Below are positions 1 through 9,054 of a DNA stretch of 64,000 nt, one piece after another. The stretch is from Paenibacillus sp. J31TS4. GTDB lineage: Bacteria; Bacillota; Bacilli; Paenibacillales; NBRC-103111. The notes beneath the pieces are model-generated. The model saw nothing but the letters and a program-made list of their open reading frames with translations. It made no database searches and had not been told where the DNA came from. Positions within the stretch are counted from its first letter, which is position 1; every line of letters begins with the position of its first letter. The DNA lies in NCBI RefSeq assembly GCF_018403265.1, contig NZ_BOSI01000001.1, positions 744,001 to 808,000 of the forward strand. The letters run 5' to 3'. The position numbers and the translations under genes were made by a program.

Positions 1-1291
1 TCAGCCGGTACAGCTGGAGCGTCAGGATTGCATCGGCTTGCCGCTCGGTGAAGCCGTACTGCTCGATCAGGTTTTTCTGAGCATCCTGGCGATTTTTGGA
101 CGCCTTGATCGTGGCGATGACGTCGTCCAGAATGTTCAGTGCCTTGACAAGCCCCTCCAGCACATGGGCGCGGTCCTCGGCTTTTTCGAGCTCGTAGCGG
201 GTCCGGTAGGTGACGACTTCCTTCTGGTGCTCGATATAGGCTTCGAGCAGCTGCTTGAGGCCAAGCTGCATCGGTGTCTTGTTGACGATCGCCACCATAT
301 TGAAGTTGTAGTTGACCTGCAGATCGGTTTTCTTCAGCAGGTAGGCGAGAATGCCCTGGGCGTCGGCCTCTTTCTTCAGCTCAACGACGATCCGCAGGCC
401 GTTGCGGCCGCTCTCGTCCCGCACCTCGGCAATCCCCTCGACTTTTTTCTCGAGCCGGATGTTTTCCATCGCCGTAACGAGCCGCGACTTAACGACCTGA
501 TACGGGATCTCGGTGATGACGATCTGCTGGCGTCCGCCTTTCAAATCCTCAATCGCCGTGCGGGCGCGTAGGTAGATCCGCCCTTTGCCGGTGCGGAACG
601 CTTCCTTGATCCCTTCCTCGCCCATAATAATGCCGCCGGTCGGAAAGTCCGGACCTTGAACCGTGCGCATGAGCTCCTCCAGCTCGATCTGCGGGTTCTC
701 CATGACTGCGATGCAGGCGTCGATCACTTCCCGCAAATTATGCGGCGGAATCTCGGTTGCGAAGCCGGAGGAGATTCCGCTCACTCCGTTGACAAGCAGA
801 TTGGGGTAACGCGAAGGCAGTACGACGGGCTCCTTCGCCGTATTGTCGAAGTTGTCCTTGAACTGGACCGTCCGCTTGTCGATATCTCGCAGCAGTTCCA
901 TCGCGATCGGCGACAGCCGGGCCTCGGTATACCGCATGGCGGCCGCCGGATCGTCGTCGATCGAGCCCCAGTTGCCATGGCCGTCGATGAGGACATGCCC
1001 CATCTTCCATGGCTGCGCCATCCGCGCCATGCCCTCATAGATCGACGAATCCCCGTGCGGGTGATAGTTGCCCATGACGTCGCCTACCGTCTTGGCCGAT
1101 TTGCGGTAAGACTTGTCCGGCGTGTTGCCCGCTTCGTACATGGAATACAGGATGCGCCGCTGCACGGGCTTAAGGCCGTCCCGGACGTCGGGAATGGCGC
1201 GGTCCTGAATGATATATTTGGAGTACCGCCCGAACCGGTCGCCGACCACATCCTCCAGAAAGGCGGGTAATAGTTGTTCCAGCATACTCAT
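1..1291 (-). CDS. parC: DNA topoisomerase IV subunit A (partial, 3' end off the left edge)
   Basis: About 430 N-terminal residues are visible, starting [11 protein letters not shown]. ParC is the DNA-cleaving subunit of topoisomerase IV, which unlinks daughter chromosomes. Visible family marks are [20 protein letters not shown], the quinolone-region stretch [12 protein letters not shown], and RYTEARL, whose tyrosine is the DNA-linking residue (about residue 120). The last residues before the edge read [17 protein letters not shown]; the YRL ending is typical of ParC rather than GyrA. It follows parE directly, 17 bases downstream, as in the usual parEC operon. A GAGGAG site lies about 12 bases before the start. 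The C-terminal DNA-wrapping domain is outside the window. Confidence 0.95.
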   Translation of the reverse strand, partial: MSMLEQLLPAFLEDVVGDRFGRYSKYIIQDRAIPDVRDGLKPVQRRILYSMYEAGNTPDKSYRKSAKTVGDVMGNYHPHGDSSIYEGMARMAQPWKMGHVLIDGHGNWGSIDDDPAAAMRYTEARLSPIAMELLRDIDKRTVQFKDNFDNTAKEPVVLPSRYPNLLVNGVSGISSGFATEIPPHNLREVIDACIAVMENPQIELEELMRTVQGPDFPTGGIIMGEEGIKEAFRTGKGRIYLRARTAIEDLKGGRQQIVITEIPYQVVKSRLVTAMENIRLEKKVEGIAEVRDESGRNGLRIVVELKKEADAQGILAYLLKKTDLQVNYNFNMVAIVNKTPMQLGLKQLLEAYIEHQKEVVTYRTRYELEKAEDRAHVLEGLVKALNILDDVIATIKASKNRQDAQKNLIEQYGFTERQADAILTLQLYRL

Positions 1292-1308
1292 GTGTCGTTA
1301 CGTCTCCT

Positions 1309-3285
1309 CTATTCTTCGAATTCCGTAAAGTCCACGTTCTCGATAATCCAGCGCTTGCGCGGGTCGACCTTGTCGCCCATAAGCGTCGTTACCCGGCGCT
1401 CCGCCTTGGCCGCATCCTCGATCATCACCTGGAAGAGTGTGCGCCCTTCCGGGTTCATCGTCGTCTCCCACAGCTGCTCGGGGTTCATCTCCCCAAGTCC
1501 TTTGTACCGCTGTATTTCGACGTTCTTCCCGAGCTCCTTCAGCGCAGCCTGCAGCTCTTCGTCGGAGAAGACATACTTCTCGACCGAGTTTTTGCCGGCC
1601 TTCTTGCTAAGCTTGTAAAGAGGCGGCTGGGCGATGAAGACGCGGCCGGTATCGATCAGCGGCTTCATGTAGCGGTAGAAGAAGGTCAAGAGGAGCACCT
1701 GGATGTGAGCGCCGTCGGTATCGGCATCCGTCATGATGATGATCTTGCCGTAATTGCTCTCTTCCTCGGCGAACTCGCTCCCTACCCCGGCGCCGATCGC
1801 CGAGATGATCGCCTTGTATTCGTCGTTTTTGAGAATATCGGTAAGCTTGGCCTTCTCCGGGTTCATCGGCTTTCCCTTAAGCGGCAAAATCGCCTGATGC
1901 TTGGAATCGCGTCCCTGCTTGGCCGAGCCGCCTGCGGAGTCTCCTTCGACGATGAACAGCTCGTTTTTGGCGTAATCCTTGGACTGCGCCGGCGTCAGCT
2001 TGCCGTTCAGGTTCGAGCTCTCGCTTCTTCCTTTCTTGCCGGAGCGGACCTCCTCCCGCGCCTTGCGGGCCGCTTCCCGCGCTTTCGCCGATTGGACCGC
2101 CTTTTTCAGCATCATCTGGGCGATCTGCGGATTCTCCTCTAGGAAGACTGCCATCTTATCGGAGACGACCGAGTCGACGGCGCTTCTGGCCGAGGCGCTG
2201 CCGAGCTGGTCCTTCGTCTGGCCGACGAATTCGACCTCGCCCATCTTGATATTGATGACGGACATGAGGCCTTCCCGCAGGTCGTTGCCCTCGAGATTTT
2301 TATCCTTCTCTTTCAAAATGCCCGCCTTGCGGGCATATTCATTCATGATTCGGGTATATGCGGTCTTGAAACCGGTCTCGTGCGTCCCTCCGCCCCGCGT
2401 CGGGATCGAGTTGACGAACGAAACGATCGTCTCCGTGTAGCCGTCGTTGTATTGAAGGGCGATTTCGACCTCGATGTCGTCCTTCTCGGCGGCGAAATGA
2501 ATGACATCGTGCAGCACCGTCTTGCCGTCGTTCAAATACTGGACGAACTGGCTCGCGCCCCCCTCGTATTCGAACGTGTCCTGCTTATCCGTCCGCTCGT
2601 CCTTGATCGTCACCTTGAGGCCCGAATTCAAAAAGGCGATCTCCTGCAAACGCTCGGCGAGTGTGTCGTAGTTCAGGGAGATGCCGCTCTGGAACACGCG
2701 CTTGTCCGGCTTGAACGTCACCTTCGTGCCGGTCCGGTTCGTTGTTCCGGTAACCTCCAGGCCGGTGACCGGCTCGCCGACATGCTCCTTGCCGTTCTCA
2801 TCCGTCCAATATTCGAATCGCTGCTTGTGGATTTTCCCGTCTCGGTAGATTTCGACCTCCAGCCATTCGGAGAGCGCATTTGTTACCGAGGCGCCCACGC
2901 CATGAAGGCCGCCGGACTTTTTGTAGCCCGCGCCCCCAAACTTTCCTCCAGCGTGCAGGATGGTGAATACGACCTGCGGAGTAGGGATGCCCATCTTGTG
3001 CATACCCGTCGGAATGCCGCGTCCATTATCGCGCACCGTACACGACTGATCCTTGTGGATCGTTACGTCGATCGCGGTGCAATGCTTGGCCAGATGCTCG
3101 TCGACGGCATTGTCGACGATCTCCCAGACCAAATGATGCAGACCCGAGCTGCTGGTGCTGCCAATATACATACCCGGCCGCTTACGTACCGCCGCCAGGC
3201 CTTCCAGTACTTGTATGTCATCCGCTTCATAGGCAGGAGAAGCGGCTTTATGCTCTTCTGTGAATAAGTCAAGCTGTTCCGTCAT
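1309..3285 (-). CDS. parE: DNA topoisomerase IV subunit B
   Basis: ATPase subunit of topoisomerase IV, partner of the ParC encoded just downstream. The 658-residue length and the N-terminus MTEQLDLF match Bacillales ParE. A GHKL ATPase domain occupies roughly residues 25-230 (EIVDNAVDE, DNGRGIP, GLHGVGASVTNALS), the transducer domain follows, and the TOPRIM domain shows FIVEGDSAGGSAKQGRD near residue 440 and the metal-binding DTDGAHI near 520. The protein ends RKRWIIENVDFTEFEE, as Gram-positive ParE usually does. A GGAGG site sits 7 bases before the ATG. There is no room for a promoter between parE and parC, so they are probably co-transcribed. Confidence 0.97.
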   Translation of the reverse strand: MTEQLDLFTEEHKAASPAYEADDIQVLEGLAAVRKRPGMYIGSTSSSGLHHLVWEIVDNAVDEHLAKHCTAIDVTIHKDQSCTVRDNGRGIPTGMHKMGIPTPQVVFTILHAGGKFGGAGYKKSGGLHGVGASVTNALSEWLEVEIYRDGKIHKQRFEYWTDENGKEHVGEPVTGLEVTGTTNRTGTKVTFKPDKRVFQSGISLNYDTLAERLQEIAFLNSGLKVTIKDERTDKQDTFEYEGGASQFVQYLNDGKTVLHDVIHFAAEKDDIEVEIALQYNDGYTETIVSFVNSIPTRGGGTHETGFKTAYTRIMNEYARKAGILKEKDKNLEGNDLREGLMSVINIKMGEVEFVGQTKDQLGSASARSAVDSVVSDKMAVFLEENPQIAQMMLKKAVQSAKAREAARKAREEVRSGKKGRSESSNLNGKLTPAQSKDYAKNELFIVEGDSAGGSAKQGRDSKHQAILPLKGKPMNPEKAKLTDILKNDEYKAIISAIGAGVGSEFAEEESNYGKIIIMTDADTDGAHIQVLLLTFFYRYMKPLIDTGRVFIAQPPLYKLSKKAGKNSVEKYVFSDEELQAALKELGKNVEIQRYKGLGEMNPEQLWETTMNPEGRTLFQVMIEDAAKAERRVTTLMGDKVDPRKRWIIENVDFTEFEE

Positions 3286-3320
3286 GCACGTGCCTCCTGA
3301 TTTCAGTTCTTGACGATGAA

Positions 3321-4313
3321 TTAGTTCAATATGTCCTTGCGTTCAAAGACAACAAACGCGACTATCAGACCGCATACCGCCCAAGCCGCCAGCACGGCCA
3401 GCGAAAAAGAGAGCGTGACGCCGGGGATCGGAGGCATTTGACCGGTCAAGAAGTTGACCGTTTCCAAGTTTACCATAAAAAAATACTTTGCGCTCTGCCA
3501 CGAGGAGACCATGTTGGACAGGATCGTTCCCGCGATCAGTGTCGCCAGCATGATGCCCATGCTTGCTGCCGTGCTGCGGACGAGAACGGAGACCATGAGG
3601 GACAGGCAGGCGACGACGGCACATGAGAACCAGGCCAGGCCGAATTCCATGATGAGATAAAGCCACTGGGGAACGGCATGAACGTTCGCCGTGCTCAGCT
3701 CGTCGCCCGCAATCTGGTAACCGGTCAGGACGGGAGCGGTCCAGCCCGCGTACCCGAACACCAGTCCCGCAATGAGATAAGACAGGATGCCCGTCGCCAG
3801 CAGGATAAGAGCTACGAACATGAGCAGCGTAAGGAGCTTGCTCAGCAGCACCTTCCACCGGCTGACCGGTCTTGTGAGCAGGAGCTTGATCGTCCCGGTG
3901 GAATGCTCCGATGAGACGATGTCTGAGCCGATAACCGCGATAAGCAGCGGTACGAACAGGCCGACCGCGTTCTTCATGAAGTCTCTTGCGAACGTCACTC
4001 CGTTAGGCGACTGCGGATCGACATTCTTCTCGAGCGCGTACTGGAGCCGTTTGACCTCTACGCGGATATACTTTTTGATCTCCTCGGGCACCCGATTGCT
4101 GCCGAGCCGGTTCGTATAATCGATGATCTGCTGCTGCGTCGTCACGCGCCAATCCTGCGTCCCGAACTGCTTGCGATAATTCTGCGCTACCTTCATCTGC
4201 GCATAGGTGAACATGGGAATGAGGATAGCGAGGATCAGCAGCACGACGAGAAACCGCCGCTTCTTGAGCATCTTGATCGTTTCGTTCTGGACAAGCGGAT
4301 AGATGCTACCCAA
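3321..4313 (-). CDS. ABC-2 type transporter permease
   Basis: Membrane subunit of an ABC transporter, about 330 residues with roughly six hydrophobic segments. One lies near the N-terminus (RRFLVVLLILAILIPMF), followed by a polar loop of about 100 residues and then five more in the C-terminal half. IKLLLTRPVSRWKVLLSKL is the typical ABC-2 coupling region. I chose a TTG start at 4313 because GGAGGG lies 8 bases before it; a GTG at 4322 would be almost on top of that site. The gene overlaps the end of the ATPase gene by 8 bases, so the two are translationally linked. Substrate unknown; YhaP- and bacitracin-type exporters look similar. Confidence 0.88.
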   Translation of the reverse strand: MGSIYPLVQNETIKMLKKRRFLVVLLILAILIPMFTYAQMKVAQNYRKQFGTQDWRVTTQQQIIDYTNRLGSNRVPEEIKKYIRVEVKRLQYALEKNVDPQSPNGVTFARDFMKNAVGLFVPLLIAVIGSDIVSSEHSTGTIKLLLTRPVSRWKVLLSKLLTLLMFVALILLATGILSYLIAGLVFGYAGWTAPVLTGYQIAGDELSTANVHAVPQWLYLIMEFGLAWFSCAVVACLSLMVSVLVRSTAASMGIMLATLIAGTILSNMVSSWQSAKYFFMVNLETVNFLTGQMPPIPGVTLSFSLAVLAAWAVCGLIVAFVVFERKDILN

Positions 4314-5313
4314 TGCGCTCACCCTCCGTCAGCCGCAGGAACAAATCTTCCAGCGTAGGATTTTTCTTTTGAATGGAAAATATGCCGATTCCCGCTTCCG
4401 CCAATTTGCGATTCACCTCGGGCACGCGCGCTTCCTCCATCGGAACGGACAGCGCACAGCCTGCATTGCGCCCTTCGCCCGGCCTATCCGGGGCGGGGAG
4501 ATCCTCTTCCGGCCGCTCCTCCGCTTCGGTCCCCTCTTCCTCGGCAAGCCGGACCGGAGCCAGCCCGAGCTCCTGGAGCATCCGCTCGGCCTCGTCCGGA
4601 CGGTCGACCCGCCAGACGATCGTGTCGTCCGCTTGCCGGAGGAGCTCCTCCACCTCGCCTACTGCGATGACGGTGCCCTGGCTGATGATGGCGACCCGGT
4701 CGCACATCAGTTGGATCTCGCTCAGCAGATGGCTGGAGACGAAGACGCTCAGGCCGGTCTCCGCGAGGCGCCGGATGAACTGGCGCATCTCCTTAATCCC
4801 CTGGGGATCGAGACCGTTCGTCGGCTCGTCGAGAATCAGCAGCTTGGGATTGCCGAGAAGCGCTTGAGCAATCCCAAGCCGCTGCCGCATACCGAGCGAG
4901 TAAGTCTTGACCTTGTCATGGATCCGCTTCTCCATCCCGACGATCGCCACGACCTCCCGGATCCGCTCGGACCCGACGCCAGGCAGCATGCGGGCGAAGT
5001 GCTCGAGGTTCTCCCAGCCGGACAGATAGCCGTACAGCTCCGGATTCTCCACAATACAGCCCACTTGCTTCAGTGCCTCATTCGGATGCTTGTCCATCGG
5101 AATACCACCAATTTTGATCGAGCCCTCCGTCGGCCGGATCAGCCGCACCAGCATACGGATCGTCGTCGTTTTGCCGGCTCCGTTCGGACCGAGGAAGCCA
5201 AAGACTTCCCCGGGGCCTACATCGAACGAGATTCCTTTGATGATCCATTTGCTGCGGATTTTCTTCTTCAAATTCTGAACAGACAACACATGTTCGGTCG
5301 AATTGGCCGTCAT
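4306..5313 (-). CDS. ABC transporter ATP-binding protein
   Basis: Cytoplasmic ATPase partner of the permease encoded immediately downstream. Walker A is GPNGAGKTT near residue 45, the Q-loop region reads VENPELYGYLSGWENL, the signature is YSLGMRQRLGIAQALL, Walker B is LLILDEPTNGLD and the H-loop is FVSSHLLSE. A charged insertion rich in Glu, Pro and Arg near residue 265 (EEEGTEAEERPEEDLPAPDR) interrupts the C-terminal region and is unusual for this BcrA/YtrB-like group. The start at 5313 has GGGGAG 8 bases upstream. An earlier ATG at 5337 overlaps the stop of the GDSL hydrolase gene (TAATG) and is the alternative. Confidence 0.92.
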   Translation of the reverse strand: MTANSTEHVLSVQNLKKKIRSKWIIKGISFDVGPGEVFGFLGPNGAGKTTTIRMLVRLIRPTEGSIKIGGIPMDKHPNEALKQVGCIVENPELYGYLSGWENLEHFARMLPGVGSERIREVVAIVGMEKRIHDKVKTYSLGMRQRLGIAQALLGNPKLLILDEPTNGLDPQGIKEMRQFIRRLAETGLSVFVSSHLLSEIQLMCDRVAIISQGTVIAVGEVEELLRQADDTIVWRVDRPDEAERMLQELGLAPVRLAEEEGTEAEERPEEDLPAPDRPGEGRNAGCALSVPMEEARVPEVNRKLAEAGIGIFSIQKKNPTLEDLFLRLTEGERIG

Positions 5314-5336
5314 CTTCTTCTCTCCCCGGATCGCCA

Positions 5337-6149
5337 TTACTGGAGTGCTTGCAGCACCCGCTGCGCCATCCGCTCATAGCCTTCGGCGTTCGGATGGAAG
5401 TGGTCGCTGTACAGGTATTGGTTCAGTTGTTTCTCGAACAGATCGTACGTCGGCACGACCGTTATATTCGGATGCCGGTTGGCCAGCTCGTACGCCTTGG
5501 CATTCCACTGGCCGAGGAGCCGGGAACCTTCCCGGGCCGGATCGTAATCGAGGAACGGATGATACAGGCCGAGGTAAACGATCGAGGCCTTGGGGTTCAG
5601 CTCAGCAACGGCAGCAAAAATTTTGCCAAGCCTCTCCTGAGCCTCCGGCATCTGCTTGCGCACATTGTTAAAATTGAGCGCAGGCTGCGTGGCGTCTCCC
5701 GGCTTTTGCGTCTGGCTGAATTGGAACAGGTCGTTGCCGCCGATCGTGATGAGGATAATGTCCGCCTTGCGGAGCGATTGGGGGATCTCGCTCTTCGGAT
5801 CGGTGACGTACTGGAGCAGCTCATTCGTGCGGATTCCGTTCACACCGTAATTCCATAGAAACACGGGCTTGTCCAGCGTCTTTTCCAGCCCCCGCTTCAC
5901 CTTCCCCACGTAGCCTTCGCCTGTCGTATCGCCAAGTCCTTTGGTAAGCGAGTCGCCGATGGCGACGATTTGGAGCTTGTCCGGTTCCTTCGTATGGTCC
6001 ACGGGTGCCGCCTCCTCCGCCTGCCCGGGGCCTGCGGCCTGCGGGTACAGAATATCCCGGACCGCATATGCGAATCCGAATACAAACAGTAACGTGGACA
6101 GCAAAGCAGCCAGTCCGGCGATTCGCCATAGCAGCCGCGTAGACGTCAT
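5337..6149 (-). CDS. Membrane-anchored SGNH/GDSL hydrolase
   Basis: Serine esterase/lipase-like protein of 270 residues. A single N-terminal membrane segment (about residues 8-30, LLWRIAGLAALLSTLLFVFG) points the catalytic domain outside the cell. The SGNH blocks are clear: block I VAIGDSLTKGLG with the nucleophilic serine, block III TIGGNDLF, and block V DHFHPNAEGY with the catalytic Asp and His. It is the first gene of an operon with the ABC ATPase and permease; its stop codon overlaps an ATG of the next gene by one base. GGAGGAG lies 7 bases before the ATG. Its link with the transporter suggests a cell-surface lipid or wall role, but the substrate is unknown. Confidence 0.9.
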   Translation of the reverse strand: MTSTRLLWRIAGLAALLSTLLFVFGFAYAVRDILYPQAAGPGQAEEAAPVDHTKEPDKLQIVAIGDSLTKGLGDTTGEGYVGKVKRGLEKTLDKPVFLWNYGVNGIRTNELLQYVTDPKSEIPQSLRKADIILITIGGNDLFQFSQTQKPGDATQPALNFNNVRKQMPEAQERLGKIFAAVAELNPKASIVYLGLYHPFLDYDPAREGSRLLGQWNAKAYELANRHPNITVVPTYDLFEKQLNQYLYSDHFHPNAEGYERMAQRVLQALQ

Positions 6150-6261
6150 GGGCAGTCTCCTCCAATGGTTGGCGCATCTGATGGTTTCCCTACATTACCA
6201 TTTAAGAGTAAAGGTTCGACCAGCTTTTTGCAACTTGCCGCCTGGATCCGTTCGGCGAAAC

Positions 6262-6287
6262 AAAAAAGCCCGCCCCAAGGGGCGGGC
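6262..6287 (-). terminator. Intrinsic terminator after the TIM-barrel gene
   Basis: On the minus strand, AGCCCGCCCC and GGGCGGGCT form a tight stem with a 4-base loop, followed by six T. It lies about 35 bases beyond the stop of the gene at 6323-7087. Confidence 0.9.
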
Positions 6288-6322
6288 TGCCGTCCGGCCG
6301 GCTAACCACACGGCTTGACAGC

Positions 6323-7087
6323 TCAAGCTTCCATTTGTTCGATCATCCGGTGCAAATTCCCCAGGCTGGTCCGGAGGCTGTCCAGCGGATTCCCCGGGCA
6401 GACATCCTGTTCGACGGCGTACCAATCGACCCCGTAGGCCTCTCCCCACTTCAGGATCGGCACGAAGTCGATCACGCCGGTTCCGACCTCGGCGTACGAC
6501 TGCTTCTCGTCGCGGCTCATATCCTTCAGATGGAGAATCGGCATGCGGCCGCGGTACGGTTCGAGATAAGAGAGCGGATCCCGGCCTGCCTTCTTCACCC
6601 AATAGACGTCGATTTCCGCCAGCAGCTTGTTGTCCGGAACCGGCTCGAGCAAGTAGTCGAGCGCATTCCGGCCATCCACCTCCGTCTCGAACTCGAACGC
6701 GTGGTTGTGATAGCTGACCCGGAACCCGCCTGACTCCACCTTGCGGGCGACTTCGTTCAGGAACCGCCGCACGTCCCGGTAGCCGGCTTCATTCCGCATG
6801 TCGTCCGTCAAGAAAGGGCAGACGAGGTCGACCGTGCCGAACAGCCTGGCCTGCCTCAACACCTCGTCCAGCTCCTGGTCCAGCTCGGCGTAGGATACGT
6901 GCATGCCCGCCGCCTGCAGCCCGGTTTCCCGGAGCACTTCCGCTATCCGCTCCGGCTCATAGCCGTGAAGTCCCGATATTTGCACTCCCGCATATCCCAT
7001 GGCGCGAATTTCCCTCAGGACGCCCGGAAAGTCCGCTTTTGCTTCGTCTCTTACCGTGTACAGCTGTGCCGCCAGTTTGTTCTTCAT
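6323..7087 (-). CDS. Sugar phosphate isomerase/epimerase family protein (TIM barrel)
   Basis: About 254 residues beginning MKNKLAAQLYTVRDEAKADF. The AP endonuclease-2/xylose-isomerase-like TIM-barrel pattern is visible: QLYTVRD on strand 1, GYAGVQISG on strand 2, VSYHNHAFEF with metal-site histidine, LLAEIDVYWVKKAG, and ILHLKDM near the C-terminus, ending in WYAVEQD. Relatives include inosose dehydratases and hydroxypyruvate-isomerase-like enzymes; the exact sugar cannot be read from sequence. The start at 7087 has AAAGGAG about 10 bases upstream, and the preceding 20 codons of open frame have no ribosome site. It is monocistronic, with its own terminator and a cre-like palindrome just upstream, suggesting control by carbon source. 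Confidence 0.85.
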   Translation of the reverse strand: MKNKLAAQLYTVRDEAKADFPGVLREIRAMGYAGVQISGLHGYEPERIAEVLRETGLQAAGMHVSYAELDQELDEVLRQARLFGTVDLVCPFLTDDMRNEAGYRDVRRFLNEVARKVESGGFRVSYHNHAFEFETEVDGRNALDYLLEPVPDNKLLAEIDVYWVKKAGRDPLSYLEPYRGRMPILHLKDMSRDEKQSYAEVGTGVIDFVPILKWGEAYGVDWYAVEQDVCPGNPLDSLRTSLGNLHRMIEQMEA

Positions 7088-7117
7088 GTCCAGTCTCTCC
7101 TTTGCGTTCGATAGAAT

Positions 7118-7131
7118 GGAAAACGCTTTCC
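7118..7131. promoter_or_regulatory. cre-like / LacI-family operator
   Basis: GGAAAACGCTTTCC is a near-perfect palindrome around a central CG and matches the catabolite-response consensus TGWNANCGNTNWCA at every position except the outermost bases. It lies about 30 bases before the start of the sugar isomerase gene, where a roadblock or repressor site would act. Inferred from motif and position only. Confidence 0.45.
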
Positions 7132-7148
7132 TTCCTTGCCGGAACAAT

Positions 7149-7172
7149 CGCCTGACGCATGTGCGCCAGGCG
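7149..7172 (-). terminator. Weak terminator-like hairpin after the ABC exporter
   Basis: CGCCTG and CAGGCG enclose a second partly paired arm (ACGC/GCGC). On the minus strand it is followed by ATTGTTCC, a poor T tract. It lies 30 bases beyond the exporter gene stop and may end that transcript weakly. Confidence 0.35.
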
Positions 7173-7200
7173 GCTCTCCCGTGGAGACGGCCGACTCTTG

Positions 7201-9054
7201 TCAGCTCGCTTCCTCGGACAAAAACTTGTACTGGGCCTGGATTAACCCGTAGTAAATGCCCTTCTCGGCCATCAGCTCGTCGTGGTTCCCGGTCTCCATA
7301 ATCCGGCCGTGGTCGAGCACGACGATATTGTCCGCGTGGCGGATCGTGGAGAGGCGGTGCGCGATGATGAACGACGTCCGGCCGGCCAGCAGCGTTTTCA
7401 TCGCTTCCTGGATCTTCAGCTCGGTCTCGGTGTCGATGCTGGCCGTCGCTTCGTCCAGAATGAGGACGCGCGGATCGGCGAGCAGCGCCCGGGCGAACGA
7501 CAGGAGCTGCCGCTGTCCCATGGACAGCATGCTCCCTCTCTCCTGCACCTCGGTATCGTATCCGCTCGGCAGCGCCATGATGAAGTCGTGCGCATGCACG
7601 GCCTTGGCCGCCGCCTCGACCTCCGCGTCCGTGGCGTCCAGCTTGCCGAACCGGATGTTATCCCGGATCGTCCCCGAGAAGATGAACGTATCCTGAAGCA
7701 CAATGCCGATCTGGGAACGCAGGCTCGTCAAGGTGACGTCGCGAATGTCGTGCCCGTCGATCAGCACCCGCCCCTCGACCGGATCATAGAACCGGCAGAG
7801 CAGGTTGATGATGGTGCTTTTGCCGGATCCGGTATGCCCGACGAGCGCGATGGACTGGCCGTCTTTCACATCGAGCTGAATTCCCTTGAGGGCGGGACGC
7901 CCGGGCTCGTACTCGAACACAATGTTGTCGAATTGGATCTCGCCCCGGATCGGCGGCAGATCCTTCGCCTGCTTGGCCTCCGCTACGGTCGGCTGCTCGT
8001 CGATGAATTCGAAGATACGTTCCGACGAGGCCATAGCCACCAGCAGCTGGGAGTACAGCTGGCCGAGCCGGTTGATCGGCTCCCAGAAGTGGCCGATGTA
8101 AGTAGCAAAACCGACCAGAATCCCGACCGTGATCTCCCCACCCTGCACCAGCTTGGCTCCGTAGAGGAACAGGATGCAGTAGCCAATCGCTCCGGTCAGC
8201 TCGATCAGCGGACCGAACGACTGGTTGAGCGCGGACGCCCGGTTCCACGACAGCCGGTTTGTATTGTTCATATCTTCGAAATACTTGATGTTTTCCTTTT
8301 CCTGCGTATAGGCCTGGGTAACCCGAATGCCCTGGATGCTCTCGTTCAAGTGGGAGTTGAGGCGGGACTGCTTCATCCGCACGTCCTGCCAGCCGAGCCG
8401 AATCTTCTTGCGAAGCTTGGCCGAGACGATGAACATGAGCGGGACCGTAACCATAATCGCCAAGCCGAGCTTGAAGTTCAGCATGAGCAGAATAATGATG
8501 ATCCCCGCCAGCTGAACGCAGTCGATGAGCACGTTTACGACCCCGTTCGTAAACAGGTCCTGCAGCGAGTTGATATCGTTGGTGACCCTCACGAGTACGG
8601 AGCCGGCCGGCCGTTTGTCGAAGAAGCGGAACGACAGCCGCTGGATATGACTGAACAGGTCATGGCGCAAATCGTAGATGACCCTCTGGCCGATGACCGA
8701 GGTATACTTGATCCGGTAGTTGCTTGCCAGACACTGCACGATATAGGCGAAGGCCATGAGAGCGACGATGAGGAACAGCAGCCGGGCGTTCTTCACCTCC
8801 GGCATGAGCGCATGGTCAATCGCATAAGAGATGAACATAGGAATGGCCAGCTTGGTCAGCGTGACCAGAATGACCGTGATCAGAATGATCGGCAGCATCT
8901 GCTTGCTGTACGGCTTCATGTAGGTCGCCAGCCGGCGTACCTGGTTCCAGTCGAACGGCTTTTCGATGATGTCGTCGTCCTGGTAGACGAAGCGCTGCTG
9001 CTTGCCTTCGGACGGCTGGACGCCGCCCGTTGCGGCTTGCTGCTTCTTACTCAA
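7201..9054 (-). CDS. ABC exporter half-transporter, catalytic-site subunit
   Basis: About 617 residues: a type IV exporter membrane domain with six hydrophobic segments (residues about 45-340) and a C-terminal ATPase. Walker A is GHTGSGKST and Walker B VLILDEATAS keeps the catalytic Glu, but the signature motif is LSMGQRQ instead of LSGGQ. It pairs with the gene just upstream to form a heterodimeric exporter of the BmrCD/YfiBC kind, usually for drugs, lipids or peptides. I prefer a TTG start at 9054: it overlaps the previous stop as TTGA and has GAGGTG 6 bases upstream. A GTG at 9063 lies inside that ribosome site. Confidence 0.93.
   Translation of the reverse strand: MSKKQQAATGGVQPSEGKQQRFVYQDDDIIEKPFDWNQVRRLATYMKPYSKQMLPIILITVILVTLTKLAIPMFISYAIDHALMPEVKNARLLFLIVALMAFAYIVQCLASNYRIKYTSVIGQRVIYDLRHDLFSHIQRLSFRFFDKRPAGSVLVRVTNDINSLQDLFTNGVVNVLIDCVQLAGIIIILLMLNFKLGLAIMVTVPLMFIVSAKLRKKIRLGWQDVRMKQSRLNSHLNESIQGIRVTQAYTQEKENIKYFEDMNNTNRLSWNRASALNQSFGPLIELTGAIGYCILFLYGAKLVQGGEITVGILVGFATYIGHFWEPINRLGQLYSQLLVAMASSERIFEFIDEQPTVAEAKQAKDLPPIRGEIQFDNIVFEYEPGRPALKGIQLDVKDGQSIALVGHTGSGKSTIINLLCRFYDPVEGRVLIDGHDIRDVTLTSLRSQIGIVLQDTFIFSGTIRDNIRFGKLDATDAEVEAAAKAVHAHDFIMALPSGYDTEVQERGSMLSMGQRQLLSFARALLADPRVLILDEATASIDTETELKIQEAMKTLLAGRTSFIIAHRLSTIRHADNIVVLDHGRIMETGNHDELMAEKGIYYGLIQAQYKFLSEEAS

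Noticed and set aside
38-3267. Long plus-strand open frames opposite parC and parE
   Set aside because: They are mirror frames of strongly conserved minus-strand genes in GC-rich DNA, with no ribosome sites or family motifs; the same applies to other long opposite-strand frames across the window.
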